Of a DNA stretch of 64,000 bases, positions 25,126 through 34,800 are shown piece after piece. Below the pieces are notes generated by a model. The model did no database searches, was not told the DNA's origin, and saw only the letters and a program-made list of their open reading frames with translations. Positions within the stretch are counted from its first letter, which is position 1; every line of letters starts with the position of its first letter. This DNA comes from an uncultured Bacteroidia bacterium (GTDB lineage: Bacteria; Bacteroidota; Bacteroidia; Bacteroidales; UBA932). The position numbers and the translations under genes were made by a program. Location: contig CACYWN010000015.1 of the NCBI GenBank assembly GCA_902778105.1, positions 50,723 to 114,722 of the forward strand. The letters are read 5' to 3'.

Positions 25126-27795
25126 TTACGCGTTCTGCTTGATCTCGGCCTGGGCCGCGGCGAGGCGGGCGATGGGCACGCGGAACGGGGAGCAGGAGAC
25201 GTAGTCGATGCCGATCGTGTTGAAGAACTCGATGGACTTCGGATCGCCGCCGTGCTCGCCGCAGATGCCGCACATCGCCTTGGTGTCGATGGTCTGGAAC
25301 GGGTCGGCGTCGAGAATCTTGTTCCCGAGGTAGTCGCCCATGAAGGTACCGATGTCATCACGGCTGAAGCCGAAGGTCATCTGGGTAAGGTCGTTCGTGC
25401 CGAAGCTGAAGAACTGGGCCTCACGGGCCATGCGGTCGGCGGTGAGGGCAGCACGCGGGATTTCGATCATCGTACCGAACTGGTAGTCGATGAGCGTACC
25501 CACCATGGCCTGGACCTCGGCCTTGATCTTCTCGCAGATGGCCTTCTGGAAGCTGAGCTCACGGGCGGAGATGGTGACCGGGATCATGATCTCCGGGTGC
25601 GGGTGCAGACCTTCCTTCTGGAGTTCGGCGGTGGCGGTGAAGATGGCGCGGTACTGGGTCTCGGCGATCAGCGGGAAGCTGACGTGCAGACGGACGCCGC
25701 GGTGTCCCATCATCGGGTTCACCTCGTGGAGGGAAGCGCCCCTCTTCTCGACTTCCTTGACGGAAATGCCCAGATCCTTGGCCAGTTCCTTCTTCTTGTC
25801 CTCACCCTGCGGGACGAACTCGTGGAGCGGCGGATCCAGGAGGCGGAACACGACGGGTTTGCCGTCCATGACGCGGAGCGTATCCTTGACGGCGGCCTTC
25901 ATGAAGGGCTCGAGTTCGGCGAGGGCGGCCTTGCGCTCGGCGTCGGTGTCGCAGAGGATCATCTTGCGGAGCTTGGACAGGGGAATTTCGCTGTTGCGGC
26001 CATAGAACATGTGCTCGATACGGAACAGGCCGATGCCCTGGGCACCGAACTTGAGGGCGCGGGCGGCGTCCTCCGGCGTGTCGGCGTTGGTGCGGATTCC
26101 CAGCTTGCGGAACTTGTCGCACATGCCCATGAACTTGGCGAAAAGCGGGTTCTCGGAGGCATCCATCGTGTCGATGGCGCAGCCGTAGACGAGACCCTTG
26201 GCACCGTTGAGGCTCAGGAAGTCACCTTCCTTGAAGGTCTTGTCGATACCGGCGAAGGCGACGGTCTTCTCCTTGAAGTTGATCTTCAGGGCGTCGCAGC
26301 CCACGATGCAGCACTTGCCCCAGCCGCGGGCCACGAGGGCCGCGTGGGAGGTCATGCCGCCGCGTTCGGTCAGGATGCCGACGGAGGCGTGCATGCCGTC
26401 TATGTCTTCCGGGGAGGTCTCCTCACGGACGAGGATGCATTTCTTGCCGGCGAGGGCGTACTTGATGGCGTCCTCGGACGTGAAGACGATCTGGCCAACG
26501 GCGCCGCCCGGGGAAGCCGGAAGGCCCTGGGCCAGGACTTCGGCCTTCTTTTCGGAAGCCGGATCGAGAATCGGGTGAAGGACCTCGTCAAGCTGGGCCG
26601 GAGCCACGCGCATGACGGCGGTCTTCTCGTCGATCAGGCCTTCGTCCACCATGTCCACCGCCATCTGCAGGGCGGCAAGGCCGGTGCGCTTGCCGATCCG
26701 GCACTGGAGCATCCACAGCTTGCCTTCCTGGATGGTGAACTCGATATCCTGCATGTCCTGGAAATGCTGTTCCAGACGGACGCGGATGTCGTCAAGCTCC
26801 TTGTATACCTCGGGCATGGCGGTCTCGAGGGAGGCGAGGTTCTTGTTCTTCTCGCTCTTGGTGGCCTCGTTCAGGGGGTTCGGGGTGCGGATACCGGCGA
26901 CCACATCCTCGCCCTGGGCGTTGATGAGCCATTCGCCGTAGAATTTGTTGTCACCGTTGGCCGGGTTGCGGGAGAAGGCCACGCCGGTGGCGGAGGTGTC
27001 GCCCATGTTGCCGAACACCATGGACTGGACGTTCACGGCCGTGCCCCAGTCGTCCGGAATGTGCTCGATCTGGCGGTACCGGATGGCGCGCTTGCCGTTC
27101 CAGGACTTGAAGACGCCGCCGATGGAGCCCCAGAGCTGGGCCTTGGCATCGTCCGGGAAATCCACTCCCAGAACTTCCTTGATCCGGACCTTGAAGGCCT
27201 CGGCGAGGTCCTTCAGCTGGTCGGCGGTGAGTTCGGTATCGCTCTTGTAGCCGTTGGCTTTCTTGACCTCGTCCATCATCCGGTCCAGCTGCTGGCGGAT
27301 GCCCTGGCCGTCGGCCGGCTCGATGCCCTCGGCCTTCTCCATGACGACGTCGGAGTACATCATGATGAGACGGCGGTAGGCGTCATAGACGAACCGCGGG
27401 TTCTGGGTCTTCTCGATGAGGCCCGGGATGGTCTTGGAGCAGAGGCCGATATTGAGGATGGTGTCCATCATGCCCGGCATGGAGGAACGGGCACCGGAAC
27501 GGCAGCTCACCAGGAGCGGATCCTTCGGGTCGCCGAACTTCTTGCCCATGATCTTTTCCGTGGCTTCGAGGGCGGCGGCAACTTCCGTCCTGAGTTCCGG
27601 GGTATATCCGCCACCGAGACGGTAGTACTCGGTGCAGCATTCGGTCGTGATCGTGAATCCGGCGGGGACAGGCATCCCCAGGAGGTTCATTTCGGCGAGG
27701 TTCGCACCTTTGCCGCCGAGCAGTTCGCGCATCTTGCCGTCGCCCTCAGCGGTCTTTCCACCAAAACGGTAGACTCTTTTCTTGATTGCTTTCAT
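25126..27795 (-). CDS. ppdK: Pyruvate, phosphate dikinase
   Basis: 889 residues, the full family length. The enzyme interconverts pyruvate, ATP and phosphate with PEP, AMP and pyrophosphate. The ATP-grasp N-terminal domain starts 'KRVYRFGGKTAEGDGKMRELLGGKGANLAEM'. The swivelling domain carries the phosphohistidine (about His484) in 'GGMTSHAALVARGWGKCCIVG'. The C-terminal TIM-barrel contains 'HGGDPKSIEFF', 'CGICGEHGG' and 'SFGTNDLTQMTFGFSRDD'. Nothing is missing. The gene stands alone with its own promoter and is probably central to PEP-pyruvate balance in this anaerobe. Confidence 0.97.
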   Translation of the reverse strand: MKAIKKRVYRFGGKTAEGDGKMRELLGGKGANLAEMNLLGMPVPAGFTITTECCTEYYRLGGGYTPELRTEVAAALEATEKIMGKKFGDPKDPLLVSCRSGARSSMPGMMDTILNIGLCSKTIPGLIEKTQNPRFVYDAYRRLIMMYSDVVMEKAEGIEPADGQGIRQQLDRMMDEVKKANGYKSDTELTADQLKDLAEAFKVRIKEVLGVDFPDDAKAQLWGSIGGVFKSWNGKRAIRYRQIEHIPDDWGTAVNVQSMVFGNMGDTSATGVAFSRNPANGDNKFYGEWLINAQGEDVVAGIRTPNPLNEATKSEKNKNLASLETAMPEVYKELDDIRVRLEQHFQDMQDIEFTIQEGKLWMLQCRIGKRTGLAALQMAVDMVDEGLIDEKTAVMRVAPAQLDEVLHPILDPASEKKAEVLAQGLPASPGGAVGQIVFTSEDAIKYALAGKKCILVREETSPEDIDGMHASVGILTERGGMTSHAALVARGWGKCCIVGCDALKINFKEKTVAFAGIDKTFKEGDFLSLNGAKGLVYGCAIDTMDASENPLFAKFMGMCDKFRKLGIRTNADTPEDAARALKFGAQGIGLFRIEHMFYGRNSEIPLSKLRKMILCDTDAERKAALAELEPFMKAAVKDTLRVMDGKPVVFRLLDPPLHEFVPQGEDKKKELAKDLGISVKEVEKRGASLHEVNPMMGHRGVRLHVSFPLIAETQYRAIFTATAELQKEGLHPHPEIMIPVTISARELSFQKAICEKIKAEVQAMVGTLIDYQFGTMIEIPRAALTADRMAREAQFFSFGTNDLTQMTFGFSRDDIGTFMGDYLGNKILDADPFQTIDTKAMCGICGEHGGDPKSIEFFNTIGIDYVSCSPFRVPIARLAAAQAEIKQNA

Positions 27796-27839
27796 TGGTA
27801 GTATTATTAGGTTTTTAACTCAATTGCACACTAAGTCCG

Positions 27840-27847
27840 CAAATTTA
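27840..27847 (-). promoter_or_regulatory. -7 promoter element of ppdK
   Basis: Minus strand TAAATTTG (27847 to 27840), 44 nt before the ATG at 27795. Upstream bases are A/T rich. Confidence 0.5.
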
Positions 27848-27890
27848 CAATAAAATCTGCGGAAAAACGAAAAAATGTGACGGTATGGCC

Positions 27891-29216
27891 CTACAAAAGC
27901 TTCGCGGCGATGTCGGAAAGCTCGGAACGTTCTCCCTTCCGGAGGAAGATATGCTGGAAAAGGGCCTGTCCGGTCATCTTCTCGCCGAGGTGCGTAAGGC
28001 CGTTGGACCACTGGTCCAGATAGGGCTGGTCAATCTGGAAGATGTCGCCCGTGAAAACCATCTTCGTGCCTTCTCCGGCCCGGGTAATGATGGTCTTGAC
28101 TTCGTGCGGGGTGAGGTTCTGCGCCTCATCCACAATGAAATATACATTTCCGAGGGACCGGCCGCGGATGTAGGCGAGGGGCGAGATGAGGAGTTTTTCC
28201 TCCTTGAGCATCGCTTCGATCTTGAGGGCCTGCTTGGAGCCGGGCCTGAAGCAGCGCTTGATCACGTCCAGATTGTCCATCAGCGGCTGGACATAGGGGC
28301 TCATCTTGCTCTTCTGGTCGCCCGGCAGGAAACCGATGTCCTGGCCGCCGAGCACCACGGTGGGTCGGCTGAGGATGATCTGGTCGAAGTCCTTTTCCTG
28401 CTCCAGGGCCGCCGCGAGGGCGATGAGGGTCTTGCCCGTTCCAGCTCCGCCGGTCAGGGAGACGAGCGGGATTTCCGGGTTCAGGCAGGCGTCCAGGGCG
28501 AAGCGCTGCTCGTCGTTGCGCGGACGGATGCCGTAGGCCTCCTTCGAGCGGACGAGTACGATCCGGTTCTTTTTCGTATCATAGCGTCCGAGGATGGTCG
28601 TACCGCCCAGGTCGAACTTGTACATCTGGTTGGCCCGGGGCTCCTTCCGGGAGATTTCCTGCCAGTCGATGCTGTTGTCCTGCCCGTAGGCCAGCTGCTG
28701 GATAACCTGCGGGTCGGCTTCCTCGGTCAGGACTTCCCGTTCGAGGTCGTAGAGGGTCTCATCCTCCACCCGGTCTTTCAGGTAGTCCTGGGCGGGCATG
28801 CCGGCGGCCTTCGCCTTGAGCCTGAGGTTGATGTCCTTGGTCACGAGGGCGACGAACCGGTTGGGATTCTGCTCCCGCACCCACATCGCCGTGGACAGGA
28901 TCCGGTGGTCCTGGGTGTCGTCGCGGAAAAGGTCGGCGAATTCGGGGGCGAAGGGGTGGTTGGGTTCGATCTTGATGCGGCCGAGCCGTTTGCCGAGGGA
29001 GATCCCTTCCGGCCCGAACTCCCGCTTGTCGGTGAGTTTGTTGATGTCGCGCATGAAGGCGCGCGCGTTGAAAGAAAGGGCGTCGTTGCCCTTCTTGAAC
29101 TTGTCCAGTTCCTCGATGACGGCAATCGGAATCACCAGGTCGTTGTCCTGGAAACTCCGGATGGCATTGTGGTCGTGCAGGATGATGTTGGTGTCGAGGA
29201 TGAAAATCTTGGCCAT
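27891..29216 (-). CDS. PIN-PhoH fusion protein (PhoH2/YlaK-like)
   Basis: 441 residues. Residues 1-140 form a PIN-like ribonuclease domain ('KIFILDTNIILHDHNAI', 'VIPIAVIEELDKFKKG', 'DHRILSTAMWV', 'VALVTKDINLRLKAKA') with the acidic residues in place. The C-terminal PhoH domain has Walker A 'GGAGTGKT' (256-263), the 'SRPTVVLGGQDIGFLPGD' block and Walker B 'VYFIVDEAQN' (about residue 350). Characterised PhoH2 proteins act as ATP-dependent RNA helicases/ribonucleases; the same is likely here. It follows the PurL-like gene by 14 nt and may be co-transcribed with it. Confidence 0.9.
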   Translation of the reverse strand: MAKIFILDTNIILHDHNAIRSFQDNDLVIPIAVIEELDKFKKGNDALSFNARAFMRDINKLTDKREFGPEGISLGKRLGRIKIEPNHPFAPEFADLFRDDTQDHRILSTAMWVREQNPNRFVALVTKDINLRLKAKAAGMPAQDYLKDRVEDETLYDLEREVLTEEADPQVIQQLAYGQDNSIDWQEISRKEPRANQMYKFDLGGTTILGRYDTKKNRIVLVRSKEAYGIRPRNDEQRFALDACLNPEIPLVSLTGGAGTGKTLIALAAALEQEKDFDQIILSRPTVVLGGQDIGFLPGDQKSKMSPYVQPLMDNLDVIKRCFRPGSKQALKIEAMLKEEKLLISPLAYIRGRSLGNVYFIVDEAQNLTPHEVKTIITRAGEGTKMVFTGDIFQIDQPYLDQWSNGLTHLGEKMTGQALFQHIFLRKGERSELSDIAAKLL

Positions 29217-29230
29217 GGGTTTTTCAGTGT

Positions 29231-30355
29231 TTAGTCTTCCCCTTCCAGGGAGTTCATCAGGGATTCGAGGATACCGGTGATGCTGTTCCCACCCGAGAGG
29301 ACGGAGATGCCGGGCGTTCCCGGGACCGGATGGCCCAGGGGAAAGTAGGCGATGTCCTGGAGCAGGAGTTCCGCATCCACATAGTCGTAGTCGATGTCGG
29401 CGATCTGGATCACCACGCCCGGAACTTCACCGAAAAGTACGCGGACCTGGAGTTCGCCGCCGTAGGCGCGGCAGATGTCGTTGACGGTGATCTCGGCCCC
29501 GTTCACGGAAGCCATCGACCGCAGGGCCTGCATCAGGCCGCCTTCGAGGACCGTCGCACCGGCCTTGACGATCCCGTCCTCCACCAGTTCCCGGACGATC
29601 TCGTATCCGTCGATGAAATAGTCGGCGTCACCCACATCGGGGGCAGTTCCCCGGCGTTCGCCGGTCGCGGCGGCGAGCAGGGACCCGCCGAGCCGGTAGT
29701 CGCAGGTGTCCATCGGGATGTAGATGATCCAGTCGGATGCCTCGCCCTGCAGCGCAGCCGGACAGCGGCGGCGCCGGGAAATGCGCGGATTCGTCGTGCG
29801 GAAGGGGAGTTCGCGAATGATGGAATCCTCCTCGTCCGGCGCCTCTTCCTCCGCCGTCGTAGTCGCTTTGAACGAGGCGGAACAAGGGCCGCACGACACT
29901 TTCACTTCATTGATCTTGAGTCCCAGGGCGTCGATATAGTCGGCGGCACCCTCGACCGAGGCGTAGAAGGCCGCCTGATTTCCGATGGCGCCGTCGTTCC
30001 AGCGCCAGTCGGCTTTCAGCGTGAGATCGCCGAGACGGAAGTGACCGCCCATCCAGATGGCGTCCAGCAGGGCCTTGGCCACCCGGGCCCGGGTGGCCGG
30101 GGCGGCAAACGGCAGCGGGAACGGAGGACGGGGAGCGGAAGCGACGGCATCGGAATAGGCGTCGATGGCTTCATCCCGGAAGTCAAAGGGCGTCGGGGCG
30201 ATGTCCACCGTCTCGTCAGCTACGGTCCCGGAATCGGTCCGGGGCGGGAGGGCACCCGGAAGGGTGCATTCCTGCAACAGTCCGGCGGGGGTCAGGGCCT
30301 GGGGGATGCCGTCAATGATGTAAGCGTCGTGGAGGTTGGGTGCTTTGTCAGCCAT
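29231..30355 (-). CDS. Degenerate PurL (FGAM synthase)-like paralogue
   Basis: 374 residues from the ATG at 30355; an ATG at 30376 next to the promoter is an alternative. The sequence follows the second PurM-like half of Bacteroidales PurL: 'TRARVAKALLDAIWMGGHFRLGDLTLKADWRW' and 'QAAFYASVEGAADYIDALGLKINEVK' match the region PurL uses for its second ATP-grasp-like fold, 'IYIPMDTCDYRLGGSLLA' and 'YEIVRELVEDGIVKAG-ATVLEGGLMQALRSMA' match the following strands. The catalytic-loop sequence HDxSxGG is changed to TVLEGG, the 'GKDS' phosphate loop is absent, and the glutaminase domain is missing. It is therefore probably not an enzyme of purine synthesis. A hypothetical or regulatory role is possible. 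Confidence 0.55.
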   Translation of the reverse strand: MADKAPNLHDAYIIDGIPQALTPAGLLQECTLPGALPPRTDSGTVADETVDIAPTPFDFRDEAIDAYSDAVASAPRPPFPLPFAAPATRARVAKALLDAIWMGGHFRLGDLTLKADWRWNDGAIGNQAAFYASVEGAADYIDALGLKINEVKVSCGPCSASFKATTTAEEEAPDEEDSIIRELPFRTTNPRISRRRRCPAALQGEASDWIIYIPMDTCDYRLGGSLLAAATGERRGTAPDVGDADYFIDGYEIVRELVEDGIVKAGATVLEGGLMQALRSMASVNGAEITVNDICRAYGGELQVRVLFGEVPGVVIQIADIDYDYVDAELLLQDIAYFPLGHPVPGTPGISVLSGGNSITGILESLMNSLEGED

Positions 30356-30376
30356 TCTTCCGTTTTTATTTGTCAT

Positions 30377-30407
30377 CAAAAATAGGTAATTTTGTGTTGA
30401 AAACAAA
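30377..30407 (-). promoter_or_regulatory. Promoter of the PurL-like/phoH unit (full -33/-7)
   Basis: Minus strand -33 TTTG (30407 to 30404), 19-nt spacer, -7 TATTTTTG (30384 to 30377). This is the best-matched promoter among the protein-coding genes of the window. Confidence 0.65.
30387..30394 (+). promoter_or_regulatory. -7 promoter element of folC, back to back with the previous one
   Basis: TAATTTTG on the + strand, only 2 bp away from the minus strand -7 box, so the pair CAAAAATA-GG-TAATTTTG is nearly palindromic. The folC ATG is 25 nt downstream. Confidence 0.5.
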
Positions 30408-30419
30408 AAAACGCGGTAT

Positions 30420-31796
30420 ATGGAGTATTCGGAGTCCGCCTACGGACGGCTTTTGGAGGAGATTTTCCGGCGGTTTCCGTCGGTGCAGAAGACGGATTTC
30501 GCGGCGGCCTACAAGCCGGGACTGGAGGGGATGGAATCCTTCTGCGCCGCCCTGGGGCATCCCGAACGCGCCTTCCGGTCCATCCATATCGCCGGTACCA
30601 ACGGAAAGGGTTCCGTCGCCAGCCTGCTTGCATCGGCCCTTTCTTCCGTCGGCCTGAAGACCGGTCTGTACACCTCCCCCCATCTCCTGGATTTCCGCGA
30701 AAGGGCGCGCATCATCCCCGGCCGGGAATCCTATGGCCTCATTCCGAAAGCGTACGTTTTCGAGTTCCTGTCGGCCTGGAAACCGTATTTCGAGGAACAT
30801 AACCTTTCCTTCTTCGAGATTACCACCGGCCTCGCCTTCAAATGGTTCGCCGACGAGGGCGTGGACGTGGCCGTCATCGAGACGGGCCTCGGCGGCCGGC
30901 TGGATTCCACGAACGTCCTTACGCCGGAGCTGGCCGTCGTCACCACCATCGGCCTGGACCATTGCGCCCAGCTGGGCGATACCCTTGAAGCGATTGCCGG
31001 AGAGAAAGCGGGCATCTTCAAGCCCGGCATTCCCGCGCTCGTGGGGGAGAGCGATCCGGAGACCGATCCGGTGTTCGACGACAAGGCCTGGATGAACTGC
31101 CCCCTCACGTATGCCGACCGGGTCCGTCCGTCCCTGTGGCACCGCCGGCAGGAGATCCTCCGCAAGATGGACCTGCAGGCGACGGTCCAGGAGAAAAACC
31201 TCCGGACAGTCCTTGCCGCCGTGGATATCCTGAGGGGAATCCCCGGATTCAAAGCCCTTTCCGACGTGCAGGCGGTTTTGGACGGAATCATCCATGCCGC
31301 CCGCCGGACCGGCTTCCGCGGACGCTGGGAACGCCTTTCCGACCTTCCCTTCGTCCTGGCGGACATCGGCCACAATCCCCAGGCGCTCCGGTACAGTTTC
31401 GACCAGCTCCGCCACTATGTGGAGGAGGGCCGCTGCAGTTCCCTTATCATCGTGTACGGGGTGATGGCCGACAAAGACCTGGATTCCATCCTTCCCCTGA
31501 TGCCCGTCGACGCCACCTACATCTTCACGGCGCCGGATACGCCCCGGGCCCTTCCCGCCGCCGAGATCCTGAAACGCTATACCGCCGTCGCGAAAAACCG
31601 GCCGGCCGGTTCCCCGCCGGTCCGGGCCTTTGAAGTGGGCACGGTGCGCCAGGCCGTCCAGATGGCCGTCCAGCTCGCCCAGAACGTTGCCGGGCAGCCG
31701 GCTCGCTCAGCCTCTGCCGTGAAACCCGCCCCGCCGCTGGTATTCATCGGCGGTTCCGCCTTCGTCGTCGCCGAAGCCCTGCCCCTGTTCCGGTAA
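30420..31796 (+). CDS. folC: Bifunctional dihydrofolate/folylpolyglutamate synthase
   Basis: 458 residues. The enzyme adds glutamates to folates and, in bacteria, also makes dihydrofolate from dihydropteroate. The Mur-ligase P-loop 'GTNGKGS' is at about residues 59-65, followed by 'KTGLYTSPHLLDFRERARI', 'FFEITTGLAFKWF', 'VAVIETGLGGRLDSTNV' with the Mg-binding residues, and 'LADIGHNPQALRYSF' in the C-terminal domain. The length exceeds the usual 420-430 because of an Ala/Pro-rich stretch ('AQNVAGQPARSASAVKPAP') before the last strand. Confidence 0.93.
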   Translation: MEYSESAYGRLLEEIFRRFPSVQKTDFAAAYKPGLEGMESFCAALGHPERAFRSIHIAGTNGKGSVASLLASALSSVGLKTGLYTSPHLLDFRERARIIPGRESYGLIPKAYVFEFLSAWKPYFEEHNLSFFEITTGLAFKWFADEGVDVAVIETGLGGRLDSTNVLTPELAVVTTIGLDHCAQLGDTLEAIAGEKAGIFKPGIPALVGESDPETDPVFDDKAWMNCPLTYADRVRPSLWHRRQEILRKMDLQATVQEKNLRTVLAAVDILRGIPGFKALSDVQAVLDGIIHAARRTGFRGRWERLSDLPFVLADIGHNPQALRYSFDQLRHYVEEGRCSSLIIVYGVMADKDLDSILPLMPVDATYIFTAPDTPRALPAAEILKRYTAVAKNRPAGSPPVRAFEVGTVRQAVQMAVQLAQNVAGQPARSASAVKPAPPLVFIGGSAFVVAEALPLFR

Positions 31797-31840
31797 CGGT
31801 ACGGTTGTTGAAGGGTACGTCTTCAGATTAATAGAATGTT

Positions 31841-34800
31841 ATGTTACGCTATTTCCGGACAGCCCTTGCGGCCGTCGCTTTCTTATTGACAGCCCCTATG
31901 ATGAACGCCCTTCCCGCGCCCGACCAGGACGGCCACGTGCTCACCGCCCTGTGGAAACAGTATGAAGAAGCCTCCAAGGCCGACCGCCCCCAGAAGGAAG
32001 CGGAAATCCTGTCGAAGATCAAGGCGGAAGCGCAGAAACAGCACCTCGCCGCCGACTTTTATGATGCGGCGGTGAAATACGTGGAATCGGTGCAGCGCCG
32101 CGACTGGAAAAAGCGGGACGAACTCCGGACGAACCTGCAGAAGGAAGTGGAGGCGTTCGCCGATCCGATGGTTACCTATCTCTGGATGGGCGACTATGGC
32201 AATGCTTCCTCCGATGAACGCTGGGCTTTCGTGAGGGACCGGTCCGATGCGTTCCGCACCGGTCACAACCCTTCCCTGTACCGCGGCATCGGCGGTTTGA
32301 TGGGTGGCGCTTTGAAGGATTTCGTAGCCTCAGACTATGAATATGTCCTGTGGCATCTGCTGGGGGCACGCCGGTATGAGGATCCGGAGAAGGATGAAAT
32401 CTACCGGACCCTGAAGGACGAAGTCGCCGGCAGATATCCCGGCGAAGGCTATCTGGCCTATTATCTGGCTGCGCGGACTTCCGACAAGGACGCCCGGAAA
32501 GCCGCCCTGGAGGCGGTTGCGTCGAAATATGCCGGCAAGGCCGTCGCCCTCTGGCCCCGCCAGGACCTGCTCCGGATGGAATTCGATGCGTTGAACGAGG
32601 AAAAGGCCGGCCAGGCCGCCTACCAGGCCCTGTATCGCAAATGCCTGGATTATGAGAAGGAGCGCACGGCCCTCCGGGGGGACGAGGCGAAGATCGCCAA
32701 GGCGTGCGAAGCCGTGAAGAACCTGTCAAAGGCGCTCACCTCGCAGGCAGTCCAGGTCCAGGTCGTGGACCAGGAAGCCGTGGTTACCTTCCGTAATCTG
32801 GACAAGGCGACCCTGACCCTCCGGCAGGACAAGAAATCCCTGAAGTCCTGGAATCTCTCCAATCCCGCCCGGAGTTTCTATGTGATGGACACCGTCAAGG
32901 TGGCCCTGCCGGAACTGGGGGACGGGTCATATTCCCTGGAAGCCGTGAACGGCAAACTCAGCGGTACGGCTTACTACAACCAGCATACGCTTTCCCTGGC
33001 GGTCCGGCGGGAGTCGGAAGGATACGCCGCTTATGTGGCCGATTATGTTTCCGGCAAGCCCTTGGACAAGGTGAAACTGATCCTTTGGAAGGGGGACACC
33101 CAGGTCGTCAGCGAAACGGTCCGGCTGGACGGTTTCACCCAGCTTCCGAAGAAGTTCCAGCAGACGGTCGGGAACAGCCGGAATGTCTATTACACCCTTT
33201 CGGCGGAAACCGGTTCCGGGAAGGACCTGCGCGGGAGCCGGAAGCTGGGCATCCGAGACTATGGCTATTCCCCGGATTCCGACGACCGTTCCGACGAAAT
33301 CTTCTGCAATGTCTACAGGGACCGCGGCGCCTATAATCCCGGCGACGTCCTTCAGTTCAAGGCGGTTGTCTATCAGGGCAACCTCGTGGACAAGGTCTCC
33401 GTCGTCCCGGACAGGGAAGTCCAGGTTTCCCTCTTCAATACCGAAGGAAAGGCCATCGAACGTTTGAAACTCAAGACCAATGCTTTCGGCTCGGTCTCCG
33501 GTTCTTTCACCCTTCCAAAAGGTGAGCGCAACGGGTATTTCAACATCCAGGTCACTTCCGGGAAGAAACACCTCGCCACCGACGATTTCCGCGTGGACGA
33601 GTTCGTCCTTCCTACCTTCGCCCTCTCCTTCGATTCCAACGACAGGCTTTACCTGCGCGGGGACGAGGTGGTCGTGAGCGGGAAGGTGAAAAGCTATTCC
33701 GGCCATTCCCTTACCGGCGCCGACCTTTCCGTGAAGGTGGACCATTGGGGGAATGTGGTCCTGGAACAACATGTTACGCCCGCGGCGGACGGCACCTTCT
33801 CCTTCGCTTTCAAGGCGGAGGAAACCGGCTGGTACAGCATCGGGGTAACCGCGACCGACGCGACCGGCGAGATGCAGGAGTTTGGCGCCGGTGTGTATGT
33901 GAGCGAACACATTTCCGTGTCCCTGTCGATGGAAAATGCCGCCGAAGGGGAATTCGTGACCCTGGAGGAGAAAGACCTGAACGGTCCGGTCCGGTATATC
34001 GGCCGCCGCTGGCGTCCGTCCCCGTCGAAATACATCGCGACTGAAAAAGTCGCCCGCGTCAGGATGCAGGTGGACAACAGCGACGGGAACCGGATCGACG
34101 TTCCGGTGACGTATAAACTGCTCGCGGAAGATAATTCCGTCGTCCGGGAAGGGAAGGCGGCTTCCGGAGAAGTGGTCTCCCTGGATCTTGGCGGACTTCC
34201 CGACGGCCTCTATACCCTGCAGGGAAGCGCTTCCGAAAGGGGAGTGGAGGATGAGGTGAAATGCTTCATCCTGAAGATGTCCCCGGGCGGGAAGGTCCTG
34301 GACGCTCCGGTCCGCCGCGTCTTTCTGACCGGTCCTTCCGACGTGCCGGTGGGAGAGAAGATCCATCTGACGATGGGGACCGCTGACGGAGCCGAATATG
34401 CCATCGTCACCCTCTTTGGCAAGAGCCGGCAGGTGCTGGAGACTCAGAAGGTCGTCCTGAAGGGCGAGCGCGCCAAAGAAGGATCCCTTATAAGTGTCGA
34501 CCTGGACTATAAGGCGGAATATCCCGATGCCGTACGGCTTCAGGTCTTCTATTTCAAGCGGGGGGAATCCATTACCTTCGACAAGGAGTATTCTCGCACC
34601 CGTACCCGCCTGGCGCTGCCTTTGCAGTTCGACCGCTTCGTGGACAAGGCTTTCCCGGGGACATCCTATACCTTCACCCTCAAGACCGATCCGGACGTTG
34701 AAGCCCTGGCGGCGGTGTACGACAAGAGCATCGACGCCATCTCGGGGAATTACTGGCCTGTGGTCACGTTGCGGGAATTCAGCGTAGCATACGTGGATAT

